From positions 70,559 through 124,011 of the forward strand of contig CAMDWI010000010.1 of NCBI GenBank assembly GCA_945878555.1: a DNA stretch of 53,453 bases. Direction: 5' to 3'. Under the pieces are notes generated by a model that ran no database searches, was not told the DNA's origin, and was given only the letters and a program-made list of their open reading frames with translations. Positions 44,416-52,638 of this stretch are shown in pieces (positions within the stretch are counted from its first letter, which is position 1; every line of letters begins with the position of its first letter). The translations under genes were made by a program, and so were the position numbers. This DNA is from Klebsiella pneumoniae (GTDB taxonomy: Bacteria; Pseudomonadota; Gammaproteobacteria; Eutrophobiales; Eutrophobiaceae).

Positions 44416-45732
44416 ATGCTTCAGAAAGACAAAAATGACCTTATCACCCAGACGGGTCCAGGCACGCCGATGGGAAAAGTTTTCCGCTGCTACTGGATTC
44501 CGGCACTGCTGGCGGAAGAGTTACCCGAACCCAACTGTCCGCCTGTTCGTGTGCAGTTGTTGTCCGAATACCTGGTCGCGTTTCGTGACAGTGAAGGCAA
44601 GCTGGGTCTGATAGACGAATTCTGCGCCCACCGCTGTGTCTCGTTGTGGTTTGGCCGCAATGAAGACAACGGTCTGCGTTGTCCTTACCATGGCTGGAAG
44701 TTTGATGTGACCGGCCAGTGTGTGGATGTGCCATCTGAATCACCGGATTTCTGCAAGAATATCAAGCTGACCTCCTATCCGCTGGTCGAGAAGGGTGGTG
44801 TACTCTGGACCTATATGGGTGACCCGGCCAAACAGCCACCGTTACCGGAATATGAGGCCTGTACCGTCGGTCCTAATGCCCGATTCTTCTCCAAGCGTTA
44901 CCAGGAGAGTAACTGGTTGCAGGCGCTGGAAGGCGGTATAGACTCCAGCCACGTATCGTTCCTGCACAGCAGTAATCTGGAATCTGATCCGTTGTTCAAG
45001 GGTACCAAAGGTAACAAGTACAATCTGTCAGACTTAAAGCCGGTATTCGAGGTAGTTGATAATCCCGGAGGTCTGTTGATCGGCGCACGACGTAATGCCG
45101 AGGACAACCAGTACTACTGGCGTATAACCCCGTGGTTAATGCCGAGTTTTACCATGGTACCACCACGCGGTGATCATCCGGTACATGGTCATTTCTGGAT
45201 CCCGATTGATGATACCCATTGCTGGGCCTGGAGTTTTGACTACAAGACCAACCGCGACCTGACTGAACAGGAACGCTGGTCGATGGAACAGGGCAAGGGC
45301 ATACATTGCGAATATGTACCGGGTACCTATATACCGAAGGCCAATCGCAGCAATAACTACCTGATGGATCGCGAGGCCCAGCGCATGGGCTCGACCTACA
45401 GTGGTGTAGAGGGTATCGCCATCCAGGATTCCTCGTTGCAGGAGAGTATGGCCGGAATTGATCCGGCAACCGGACAGCGCGTAGCCTGGGGTGGTACCTG
45501 TGACCGTACCCGGGAGATGCTGGCGCCAACGGATCGGGGCATCATGCTCGCCCGTCGCAAGATCTTTGCAGCGATTGAGGCGGTGGAGCGCGGAGAAACA
45601 CCGATGGGTGTCGATCCCGAGACCCACAAGGTACGTTCAGCATCTGTACTTTTACCGCGTGAAGAGGCCTATGCCGAGGCTGCCAAAGATGATCTGCGTT
45701 CGAAACCCGGTGTGGCGCACGCCTCGGTCTAG
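44416..45732 (+). CDS. Rieske non-heme iron oxygenase, large subunit (copy 2)
   Basis: 438 residues from the ATG at 44416 after AAGGAG; the frame opens at 44356 without a ribosome site. Rieske cluster ligands are in FCAHRC and RCPYHGWKF and iron ligands in GGIDSSHVSFLH, identical to copy 1. Long stretches agree exactly with copy 1 (for example CVDVPSESPDFCKNIKLTSY), while the N-terminal lead, the segment after LPEYE and the C-terminus differ most. It is likely to act on a related aromatic acid or to serve under different conditions, since the two copies have different upstream regions. No reductase is nearby. Confidence 0.93.
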   Translation: MLQKDKNDLITQTGPGTPMGKVFRCYWIPALLAEELPEPNCPPVRVQLLSEYLVAFRDSEGKLGLIDEFCAHRCVSLWFGRNEDNGLRCPYHGWKFDVTGQCVDVPSESPDFCKNIKLTSYPLVEKGGVLWTYMGDPAKQPPLPEYEACTVGPNARFFSKRYQESNWLQALEGGIDSSHVSFLHSSNLESDPLFKGTKGNKYNLSDLKPVFEVVDNPGGLLIGARRNAEDNQYYWRITPWLMPSFTMVPPRGDHPVHGHFWIPIDDTHCWAWSFDYKTNRDLTEQERWSMEQGKGIHCEYVPGTYIPKANRSNNYLMDREAQRMGSTYSGVEGIAIQDSSLQESMAGIDPATGQRVAWGGTCDRTREMLAPTDRGIMLARRKIFAAIEAVERGETPMGVDPETHKVRSASVLLPREEAYAEAAKDDLRSKPGVAHASV

Positions 45733-45752
45733 GCCAACGGGTTGATTAAACT

Positions 45753-45792
45753 AAAAAGCCCCTGACCGGATACCCGGTCAGGGGCTTTTTTT
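45753..45792. terminator. Bidirectional terminator between Rieske copy 2 and tctB
   Basis: Perfect 12-base stem GCCCCTGACCGG / CCGGTCAGGGGC with loop ATAC, preceded by five A and followed by seven T. It therefore works for the plus-strand Rieske gene (ends 45732) and the minus-strand tctB (ends 45813). Confidence 0.93.
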
Positions 45793-45812
45793 ATGTGCTG
45801 TAATTACCGGGT

Positions 45813-46301
45813 TTAACCGAATAACCACTCCAGGATCAGACCGGAAAACAGCGAGATCTGGAACCATTTGACGAAGGTAAAATAGATCACCGCCCAGGTA
45901 GATACTGCAGATATAAGCGATACCTTGATTGATTCCTTGCTACCGAAGTAGAGGAAGGCGAAGACCAGTGCAGGTGACGCCGCTACAAAGCCGAATAAAA
46001 GAATTCCTGCAAAGAACAGGGTTGTCCACAGGATCATCTGGTATTCACCTTTCTTCCCTGCCTTCTCCTGCTTCTCCGGGGTTATTTCAGCTATTGTCCC
46101 TGACCTGGAACTGGCCAATACGGTACGGTATTCCATCACCAGTTGGATCAGTCCCAGCAGTACTGCCGGTATACCCACCATTAACGGCATTAATTTACCC
46201 TTGGATGGAAAATCGAATGCCAGCAGGGTCATGGTGACAAAGATTATCAGCATAACCAGCGCGGTCAGTACCCGACCATTCATCAATACTTTAGTCGACA
46301 T
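45813..46301 (-). CDS. tctB: Tripartite tricarboxylate transporter small membrane subunit TctB
   Basis: 162 residues, four membrane helices (VLTALVMLIIFVTMTLLAF; LMPLMVGIPAVLLGLIQLV; LWTTLFFAGILLFGFVAASPALVFAFLYF; VSTWAVIYFTFVKWFQISLF) with a charged loop in the middle. This is the TctB layout. The start at 46301 has GGAGTG in place and overlaps the tctA gene end by 11 bases, so translation is coupled. It is last in the transcript. TctB and TctA form the membrane unit driven by proton or sodium gradient. Confidence 0.88.
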   Translation of the reverse strand: MSTKVLMNGRVLTALVMLIIFVTMTLLAFDFPSKGKLMPLMVGIPAVLLGLIQLVMEYRTVLASSRSGTIAEITPEKQEKAGKKGEYQMILWTTLFFAGILLFGFVAASPALVFAFLYFGSKESIKVSLISAVSTWAVIYFTFVKWFQISLFSGLILEWLFG

Positions 46302-47802
46302 GGATTTGCACTCCTGGCTTGTTAAGCAATTTACGGGTACGCCAGATATAATAAGCGATACTGCCGATAATCAGTACGATCATCGTCAAAGTGCCGGGTC
46401 GTAACAGGAAACTTGGTCCCCACAGCGCCATGGCCTTATGATATGAGTCTTCGGCTATCGGTCCCAGGATCAGACCAATAACAAAAGGTGGCCTTGGCCA
46501 GCGGTACTTTTTCAGGAAGTATCCCAGCATACCGAACAGGAACAGGAGGATGATATTTTCCCAGGCCTTGGCCCCGAGGTAGGCCCCGAGGAAGGTAAGT
46601 ACCAGTACAAAAGGTATCAGCAGGTTACCACGTATATAACTGAGATAACCGAGCAGCGGGACGACGGAAACAATCATGATCACGGCGACCACGTTTGCAA
46701 TTACGAGCGCCCAAATCAGTGTATAGACCAGGTGCAGACCGGTGATGGCCATCGCCGGGCCGGGTTGTATACCGAGCATAATGAAGGCACCGAGCATCAG
46801 CGCCATGCCGGAAGACCCGGGTACGGCGAAGAAGAGTGTAGGTAGCAGTGAGCCACCTTCCTTGGAGTTATTGGCCGTTTCCGGTGCGATGACGCCCTCA
46901 ACCGCACCCTTGCCGAAGCGTTCAGGTGTCTTTGACGACTGGATAGCATGACCGTAACAGAGCCACGAAGCCGCATCGCCGCCCAAGCCGGGAACCAGAC
47001 CGATAAACGCACCGATAATCGAGGTGCGGATCGTCAAACCCCAGTGGCGGAATACATCCAGGAGCCCCTGGAATACACCCTTGTAATCCATTTTTGCCTT
47101 ACTGGTATCCATGGCAATTGATCCACCAGCAACACCGAGCGCCATCATTTCCGGGATGGCGAACAGACCGAGGATAACGGTAATAATGTCGATGCCGTCC
47201 CACAGGAACAACATGCCAAAGGTATAACGTTGCGCGCCGGTATTCGGGTCGAGTTCGATGAACGCGAGCATCAGCCCCAGAAATCCGGTCAATATACCCT
47301 TGATTAACGAGTCACCCGACAGCATGGCGATAAAGGTAATGCCGAAGATCGCCAGCATGAAAAATTCCGCCGGACTGAAGGCAAGGATGACCGGTCGTAG
47401 CAAGGGTATGACGGCCAGCAGGAATAACGCGCCAATCATACCACCTACACCGGAGGCCCCCAGTGAGGCACCCATCGCGCGACCTGCCTCACCCTTCTGG
47501 GTCATCGGATATCCGTCTACAATGGTGGCTGCATCCGCACCGGTACCGGGCACACCAAACAGAATACTCGGGATAGACCCGCTGGTATGGACAACCGAAT
47601 GCATCGCCAACAGGAATATCGCACCGGGAATCGGGTCCATGCCGTATACAAACGGGATCATCATGACGATACCAAGCTTGCCACCGAGTCCGGGGCAGGC
47701 TCCGAAGAACAGCCCGATCGGTACAGCGATAAGCAATAACATGAGGTGGTAGGGGTCAGCTACCACGGTAAAAAAAGCAGTGATAATTCCGCTCAGATCC
47801 AT
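46291..47802 (-). CDS. tctA: Tripartite tricarboxylate transporter large membrane subunit TctA
   Basis: 503 residues with about eleven helices and the invariant TctA segments GACPGLGGKLGIVMMIPFVY, SGSIPSILFGVPGTGADAAT and DGYPMTQKGEAGRAMGASLG; a second half repeat contains LVPGLGGDAASWLCYGHAIQ. It transports carboxylates delivered by a TctC-type binding protein. Gene order here is C-A-B rather than the more usual C-B-A. A terminator separates it from tctC, so dosage of binding protein and membrane units can differ. Confidence 0.95.
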   Translation of the reverse strand: MDLSGIITAFFTVVADPYHLMLLLIAVPIGLFFGACPGLGGKLGIVMMIPFVYGMDPIPGAIFLLAMHSVVHTSGSIPSILFGVPGTGADAATIVDGYPMTQKGEAGRAMGASLGASGVGGMIGALFLLAVIPLLRPVILAFSPAEFFMLAIFGITFIAMLSGDSLIKGILTGFLGLMLAFIELDPNTGAQRYTFGMLFLWDGIDIITVILGLFAIPEMMALGVAGGSIAMDTSKAKMDYKGVFQGLLDVFRHWGLTIRTSIIGAFIGLVPGLGGDAASWLCYGHAIQSSKTPERFGKGAVEGVIAPETANNSKEGGSLLPTLFFAVPGSSGMALMLGAFIMLGIQPGPAMAITGLHLVYTLIWALVIANVVAVIMIVSVVPLLGYLSYIRGNLLIPFVLVLTFLGAYLGAKAWENIILLFLFGMLGYFLKKYRWPRPPFVIGLILGPIAEDSYHKAMALWGPSFLLRPGTLTMIVLIIGSIAYYIWRTRKLLNKPGVQIHVD

Positions 47803-47892
47803 ACTTGTCCAGCCCTGGTTAAAATTACGGAGGTTGTCATCTTACTTCAAAAAACAGTTTTGAATTGTGGTTTTTAAGTGAAAACTGGATGT

Positions 47893-47925
47893 AAAAAAAA
47901 GCCCGGCTGTAGTTACAGCCGGGCA
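47893..47925 (-). terminator. Terminator between tctC and tctA
   Basis: Stem GCCCGGCTG / CAGCCGGGC (47902-47925 including the inner TA pairs), followed on the minus strand by eight T. It lies 16 bases after the tctC stop and 91 before the tctA start. Partial termination would yield more TctC than TctAB. Confidence 0.85.
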
Positions 47926-47940
47926 ATGCATCCATGGGTA

Positions 47941-48996
47941 CTATTCTTCTTCAATCTTCACTGTTTGCGCCAGTAGTTCAACTGTTTCCGGTGCCTGGTT
48001 CAGGGCGTTGACCACCAGATTGGTTACCTCGTCGCCAAAGGCGGTCTCGATCGGGTATCCGAGCTTCTGGGCTTCTGCCAGTAATTCCGGATCCGTCAGC
48101 GAGGATTTGTACGCGGCCAGCAACTGCTCATAAAGGTTTTCAGGCAACCCGGGAGGTGCAGCGGTAATGCGTCCAAGTTTTGCCAAGGCCTCAACCAGGG
48201 CGACAATGCTTTTCGCACGTTCATCCGTGACGAAATCCCACACATTCGGAACGCCTTCAATTGAACCGCCGACGGTCATGATGAACTTGCCTTCTCCTGC
48301 ATTGACAAATGGTTGCAGTGAACTGGTAGTACCGAACTGGCCACAGACCTCTCCGCGCATCATGGACATCTCACCTTCGGTTCCGTCAAAACCCGGCAGC
48401 ACTTCCAGTGGAAGTTTCAGCGCCTCTGCCAGCAGTTTTGTATCGGTGTAGGAAGCAGATCCGATGCCGGCGGAGGAAAACTTGACCGTTTCTTTTGAAT
48501 TGATCAGGTCTTCCATAGACTGTACGGGACAGGATTTCGAAACCACAATCGAACGGGGTTCACCAGCTGCCTTTCCGATCCAGGTGAACTCTTTCAGGTC
48601 GAACTGCATCGTATCTCTATGCAGTATCTGGTTATATATCAGACCGGCATTGAAGGTGCCTATGGTCAACCCGTCCGGTTTTGCCTTCCACAGTGTATTT
48701 GTACCTACAATATGTCCGGCACCCGGAATATTCTCAATGATGACATTTTCAGCACCCAGATATTTCGCCATAAACTTGCCTATCAGACGTGCATAGGCGT
48801 CGTAACCGCCACCGGCGTTTGTGGTTACGATATAAGTGACGTTTTTTCCTGCAAACGGGTTTGCCGCCGCCTGGCTTGACGACTCGGCAGAAACAGCCGG
48901 TGTGGCTGATTGCGTGGAAGTAGAAGTAGGGGCTGAAGAATCACAGCCCGTCAGTGCGAGCAGGATCAGTGTACAAATCAGATTTCGGGTAATCAT
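47941..48996 (-). CDS. tctC: TctC-type periplasmic substrate-binding lipoprotein
   Basis: 351 residues from the ATG at 48996, which has GAGG six bases upstream; the frame opens at 49029 without one. The lipobox LALTGC ends at Cys18, giving a lipid-anchored protein, followed by a Ser/Thr-rich linker (SSAPTSTSTQSATPAVSAES). The mature part has the TctC/Bug signatures NPFAGKNVTYIVTTNAGGGY, VIIENIPGAGHIVGTN and GEVCGQFGTTSS. Bug proteins bind carboxylates, including aromatic ones such as terephthalate. Ligand unknown; the surrounding aromatic-type genes make an aromatic or keto acid plausible. Terminators lie on both sides. Confidence 0.93.
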   Translation of the reverse strand: MITRNLICTLILLALTGCDSSAPTSTSTQSATPAVSAESSSQAAANPFAGKNVTYIVTTNAGGGYDAYARLIGKFMAKYLGAENVIIENIPGAGHIVGTNTLWKAKPDGLTIGTFNAGLIYNQILHRDTMQFDLKEFTWIGKAAGEPRSIVVSKSCPVQSMEDLINSKETVKFSSAGIGSASYTDTKLLAEALKLPLEVLPGFDGTEGEMSMMRGEVCGQFGTTSSLQPFVNAGEGKFIMTVGGSIEGVPNVWDFVTDERAKSIVALVEALAKLGRITAAPPGLPENLYEQLLAAYKSSLTDPELLAEAQKLGYPIETAFGDEVTNLVVNALNQAPETVELLAQTVKIEEE

Positions 48997-49027
48997 GGTT
49001 GGCCTCATTGGTAATAATCCGGTGATC

Positions 49028-49066
49028 AAAAATTCCAGGCCGGCAACCAGAGAGCTGCCGGCCTGG
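49028..49066 (-). terminator. Terminator between the second cupin and tctC
   Basis: Perfect 11-base stem CCAGGCCGGCA / TGCCGGCCTGG (49035-49066) with a 10-base loop, followed on the minus strand by AATTTTTG. It lies 5 bases after the cupin stop codon and directly in front of the tctC start. Confidence 0.85.
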
Positions 49067-49071
49067 ATGAG

Positions 49072-49662
49072 CTAGTCAGCAGGTGGTACCCACAGATCCT
49101 CGAAACCGGCTGCTGGTTCGAGCTGGTCATACCAGTCAAAACCAATTGCCTTCATCATGCGGCTGTTCATCACCACGACACGAGCCTCGCCGTTCGAGTC
49201 GGTATTAAAGCGTTTGTGTGCGCAATAGGGCGGGATGTAGATGAAATCACCTGGACCCCATTCGAACTTCTTCGGTGTGGTTTCCCACTCCCATTGAAAT
49301 TCCACCTCGCACTTGAACTTGACGTCATAGTGCAGATCATAGCCGTTGCCTTCTATAACAAATGCAACCTCTTCGGTCAGGTGACGGCTGGTGCCCGTCG
49401 CCCCGCCAGCAGGAATAAACTGCATGTAAATATCCAGGCAGTATTCCTTCGTATTCATTTTTTCGTTGATGATGTGTTTGATCAGGCCGTCAGCGGAACG
49501 CTCCATCGGCATCTCGTTCCATTTGACCGCATTTTTCTTCTGCGGGTATTCCTGGCGGAATTTTTTCGATTCTTCCAGTGCCTGGGCATAAAAGTCGGAA
49601 TTAATCCCGGAACGTGCGCGCTGGCGCTCGGTTGCATCAACAAAAGGTATTTTTGTACTCAT
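49072..49662 (-). CDS. Cupin-domain protein (second)
   Basis: 196 residues, no signal peptide. A helical N-terminal part (QALEESKKFRQEYPQKK) precedes a cupin barrel. Motif 1 is GTSRHLTEEVAFVIEGNGYD, with one His and Glu but only one His where metal cupins have HxH. Motif 2 includes GPGDFIYIPPYCAHKRFN (His). The insert WETTPKKFEW between the motifs is unusual. It could be a ring-cleavage type dioxygenase or an isomerase, or a non-enzymatic cupin; metal ligands H, E, H are present. It pairs with the cupin at 49698 (35 bases apart), which suggests a heteromer or successive steps. Confidence 0.85.
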   Translation of the reverse strand: MSTKIPFVDATERQRARSGINSDFYAQALEESKKFRQEYPQKKNAVKWNEMPMERSADGLIKHIINEKMNTKEYCLDIYMQFIPAGGATGTSRHLTEEVAFVIEGNGYDLHYDVKFKCEVEFQWEWETTPKKFEWGPGDFIYIPPYCAHKRFNTDSNGEARVVVMNSRMMKAIGFDWYDQLEPAAGFEDLWVPPAD

Positions 49663-49697
49663 GATATGTCTCCGTAAATTCGGATTGGAGTTTCGGC

Positions 49698-50258
49698 CTA
49701 GAGGGAGGCCGGTGGTGTATAGTCTTCCTGACCTGGAACCGGCGTTTTTGGCGGGAACTCAACCATCTGCTGGAATATCAGGTGCATGAACAGGAACAAC
49801 GGTTTTGCCTTCATGATAAGGACAATACATTCGCCATCCGGATCATCGGAAAAGTGCTGGTGTACACAACCGTTTTCCACAATCAACGCATCTCCCTGCT
49901 CCCAGTCTATGCGTCGACCATCGTGTACATCATGGCCCTTGCCTTTCAATACGAAAAATACCGCACTGTTCATGTGCCCGTGGCGCTGACCGTGTCCGCC
50001 CGGGGAATACACGTCAATATGGGTTTCAATCGACTGGGCAACCTTGGCAGATTGGGGGTTGATGACCTTTTTGCCGTAGTTTTGCGGCCCGCCCTTCCAT
50101 TTCAGATCCTGGGTTGGATAGATACGGGGCTGGTTGAATAATTCCTTGACCAGTTCGCCATAATTACCTTCGAGGGCGCGCACAAAGGTGCGTTTTTTTG
50201 TCCAGCGCTCCCAGACGACTTCCTTATCTCCTTCGTGCTCTGTGTGTGTTGTGCTCAT
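49698..50258 (-). CDS. Cupin-domain protein (first)
   Basis: 186 residues, no signal. Motif 1 is GGHGQRHGHMNSAVFFVLKG with His ligands (HGH) but Ser/Ala in place of the usual Glu pair; motif 2 is GDALIVENGCVHQHFSDD with two His. A Trp/Arg-rich N-terminus (VVWERWTKKRTFVRALEGNY) and Pro-rich end (FPPKTPVPGQEDYTPPAS) flank the barrel. Metal binding is likely but the activity is open. It belongs to the same subfamily as its neighbour but differs strongly in sequence. It follows the permease-like pair by 76 bases on the same strand. Nearby Ni/Co transport raises the possibility of a nickel or cobalt cupin (inference). Confidence 0.83.
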   Translation of the reverse strand: MSTTHTEHEGDKEVVWERWTKKRTFVRALEGNYGELVKELFNQPRIYPTQDLKWKGGPQNYGKKVINPQSAKVAQSIETHIDVYSPGGHGQRHGHMNSAVFFVLKGKGHDVHDGRRIDWEQGDALIVENGCVHQHFSDDPDGECIVLIMKAKPLFLFMHLIFQQMVEFPPKTPVPGQEDYTPPASL

Positions 50259-50334
50259 ACTACCTCCTTCTACTTGAATCGGTAAATTACGTCTGATACG
50301 GTTTGCAGGGATCGACCAGCTGCCAGTGTCTGGC

Positions 50335-50844
50335 TCATGGTACAGTCAGGGATATCAGTTCAATTGCTGCCAGCGCCAAGATACCCGACACCACCGGCAG
50401 AATCAATACAGAAGCCAGCCGCAGACGCAGGAATGACATGCCCAGCAGCGGAATTTCATAGATAAAGATACGGTGTGCAGAAAACAGGCTCCAGGCGGTC
50501 AGGAAAGACATGATCGCAGGTACAGATGCACCTGCATCCAGCAGCGTGGCTGCAATTGAAAAGGAAATAACCGGTCCGGACGGCACCATCATGCCGATAA
50601 CACTGCCTATCAGGATAGCGACAATTCCGGCATCGGTCCCCAGAAAACCACTGATTATTTCTGTTGGTATCAGCATCGCCATGAATTCTGCCCCGATCAG
50701 TGCACATATCATACGTGGCAGGATGATCATGAACTGTTCGAAACCGCGTAGCAGACCCTGCTGGAAGCTTTTGTCCGGTCGAGTCAGTGCATAGGCCCCA
50801 AGTGCGACCGGCGCGGCGTACATAATCATGTTCATGATATTCAT
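50335..50844 (-). CDS. Permease-like membrane protein, second of a pair
   Basis: 169 residues with about five helices; its start overlaps the stop of its neighbour in ATGA. Key segment MMVPSGPVISFSIAATLLDAGAS corresponds to ITPGGPSSAFPFLAIIGRAGAD in the neighbour, so both derive from one ancestral repeat. The pattern P-x-GP followed by a short hydrophobic stretch recalls the DUF318/ArsP and nucleoside-recognition (Gate) permease families, to which I assign it only loosely. Probably a heterodimeric transporter in the inner membrane. Confidence 0.7.
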   Translation of the reverse strand: MNIMNMIMYAAPVALGAYALTRPDKSFQQGLLRGFEQFMIILPRMICALIGAEFMAMLIPTEIISGFLGTDAGIVAILIGSVIGMMVPSGPVISFSIAATLLDAGASVPAIMSFLTAWSLFSAHRIFIYEIPLLGMSFLRLRLASVLILPVVSGILALAAIELISLTVP

Positions 50845-51431
50845 GTCAGTTTGTTGCCACCGGTTTGCGGTGTTTCACCAAATGTGAGCGTGAATGGCAG
50901 CTTTTGCGCGATCAGTCCAGCCAGTATAGGTAGCGGCAGACTGACAAAAAATCGCATGGTGGTATTGTCGGCACCCATGAAAGGCAGGTCCCATACGATG
51001 ATACGCTGGATGCCGAGCAGGGCCCAGCTGGTGATATAACATACCAGCACACCGCGATCGGCGCCTGCACGGCCGATTATGGCAAGAAACGGGAAGGCCG
51101 AGGATGGGCCGCCCGGTGTAATAATTCCGGCAATTTCGGCGAGTATTAACCCGCTAAAACCACGGTAACGCCCGACCAGTTTTGAAAACTTGTCTTTTGG
51201 CATCAATATCCATATAAATCCGGCCAGTGTCAGCGCGGCGATAACACGGGGTAATATGGCAATCAGTTCGGCCACATCATTATTCACGGCCTTGCTGAAT
51301 GCCTCCGGACCGAGGATGTTGTAACACAGCGTTCCCATCACGATGGCGAATCCGGCAAACAGCCAGAATGACATGCCAAAACTGGCGCGTAGCAGTAGTA
51401 ACCAGCGATTTGGTTTGGAAGTTTCAGACAT
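50841..51431 (-). CDS. Permease-like membrane protein, first of a pair
   Basis: 196 residues, about five helices (RASFGMSFWLFAGFAIVMGTL; LIAILPRVIAALTLAGFIWIL; FPFLAIIGRAGADRGVLVC; FFVSLPLPILAGLIA). It is a diverged paralogue of the next gene with which it overlaps by 4 bases; both contain a central IxPxGP motif and a downstream W-x-(L/F) helix. I cannot name the substrate. The position after the His-rich protein and Ni/Co transporter suggests metal or metabolite transport (weak inference). Confidence 0.7.
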   Translation of the reverse strand: MSETSKPNRWLLLLRASFGMSFWLFAGFAIVMGTLCYNILGPEAFSKAVNNDVAELIAILPRVIAALTLAGFIWILMPKDKFSKLVGRYRGFSGLILAEIAGIITPGGPSSAFPFLAIIGRAGADRGVLVCYITSWALLGIQRIIVWDLPFMGADNTTMRFFVSLPLPILAGLIAQKLPFTLTFGETPQTGGNKLT

Positions 51432-51511
51432 TAGCGTGATGGAGAATTCAGCATAATCAAGTCAAACAGTAACGGGTCAATTTAATCCGCAGTGTTGGCA
51501 AATCAGACAAC

Positions 51512-51898
51512 TCAGTGATCGTGTTCAACGCTGGCGGGTTCATTGTAACCCTGCATTGTTGCGCTGATGACCGTGTGAAACTGGCCGGATTCAACAGGCA
51601 GCAGTCCGGCCAGCACGCCAGCGAGGCGGGCAAACACAATCGCCTGACCGGTGATGATGTCCAGACGTTCACCTTCGGTGATGTGCGCAGTATCATTGAC
51701 TGTGCGGGTCAGCGCTGCCCGGAACAATCCGTCCAGGTAGGCTGTGCGCATTTTTTCATTTTCCAGCGTAACAGGAGTATTCCCGGCACTGGCATCCGGT
51801 GTCACATTATAATGTGATGCAAAATGTATCAACCGGTGGAATGTTTCTGTCTCAAGTTGATCGTGTTCGTGGTCATGATCGTCGTGGTCACCGCACAT
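51512..51898 (-). CDS. Small His-rich cytosolic protein, unknown function
   Basis: 128 residues. The first 14 residues, MCGDHDDHDHEHDQ, are a probable metal-binding tail, and the C-terminus ends SVEHDH. The middle part is helical (YLDGLFRAALTRTVND, LDIITGQAIVFARLAGVLAGLLP). No signal peptide. AGGAG stands nine bases before the ATG. It sits between the class II aldolase and the permease pair on one strand, downstream of a Ni/Co transporter. A metal chaperone or storage role is plausible, like HypB or UreE tails, but the fold is not theirs. Not recognised as any named family. Confidence 0.7.
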   Translation of the reverse strand: MCGDHDDHDHEHDQLETETFHRLIHFASHYNVTPDASAGNTPVTLENEKMRTAYLDGLFRAALTRTVNDTAHITEGERLDIITGQAIVFARLAGVLAGLLPVESGQFHTVISATMQGYNEPASVEHDH

Positions 51899-51931
51899 GG
51901 TTTAATGCTCCTGAATCGGGATAAATCGGTC

Positions 51932-52636
51932 TCAAGGCTGTCCCTGAAGTCCAAATCGGGCGACGTAATAACTCCAGCATTTTTCAAACAGGCCGCGTTT
52001 GTCCAGACTGGCCCGCAATGAGGCGGTCTCTTCCTGTGTAAATACGTAGGGCATACCCAGCATGCCCGCCCTGACCTGACGCTCGGCATTTAATTCCAGA
52101 TAGATAGCCATGACAGTGGTCTCAAGCACGTCCTTGCCCGTAACTACAGAACCATGAGCCCGCAACAGTGTGGCCCGGCCTCCCGCCAGCTTGCTGGCCA
52201 CAGCGCGGGCGATCCTGTCATTATTAACAGACATTGGCGACTCAAAAACCGGAATGTTTCCGAGCAAGGCACCTTGCGGCAGCACGACCTGATAATCATT
52301 CCCGGTACTCGACAACAGTGTCGACCATTCGGGGTGTCCGTGGACTACGGCATGTACATCCGGTCTGGCTTGATATACGGCGAGATGCAGCGGCAGTTCT
52401 GCGGGCGGTGCAGGTGCGTTATCCGGGGCGTTGCCGTCTGGGGTGACGACTACAAAATCATTTGCACATAGCGCGCAGCGGACAGAATTGCCGGAGTTAA
52501 TCAGGATATTGCCATCCGGCAGGCGTACACTGAAGTGGCCGTTGAAATCGATGATTCCTACACGCTCCAGCAGGGTAACTGCAGTAGTCAGATCTGCCCG
52601 GGCGCGGGATTCTATAGATAAAGTGTTTGTCACCAT
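51932..52636 (-). CDS. Class II aldolase/adducin family protein
   Basis: 234 residues. Metal ligands HGH (H99, H101) in DVHAVVHGHPEWS and a third His in LLRAHGSVVTG match zinc-dependent class II aldolases such as fuculose-phosphate aldolase; the general acid/base Glu is likely E80 in PPAELPLH. NGHFSVRLPDGNILIN is the usual N-terminal motif. Members catalyse retro-aldol, dehydration or decarboxylation of sugar or hydroxy acids; several aromatic pathways use them as hydroxy-aromatic-acid decarboxylases. Only two bases separate it from the Ni/Co transporter gene, so they are co-transcribed. The metal may be Zn, Ni or Co. Confidence 0.87.
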   Translation of the reverse strand: MVTNTLSIESRARADLTTAVTLLERVGIIDFNGHFSVRLPDGNILINSGNSVRCALCANDFVVVTPDGNAPDNAPAPPAELPLHLAVYQARPDVHAVVHGHPEWSTLLSSTGNDYQVVLPQGALLGNIPVFESPMSVNNDRIARAVASKLAGGRATLLRAHGSVVTGKDVLETTVMAIYLELNAERQVRAGMLGMPYVFTQEETASLRASLDKRGLFEKCWSYYVARFGLQGQP

Positions 52637-52638
52637 TG

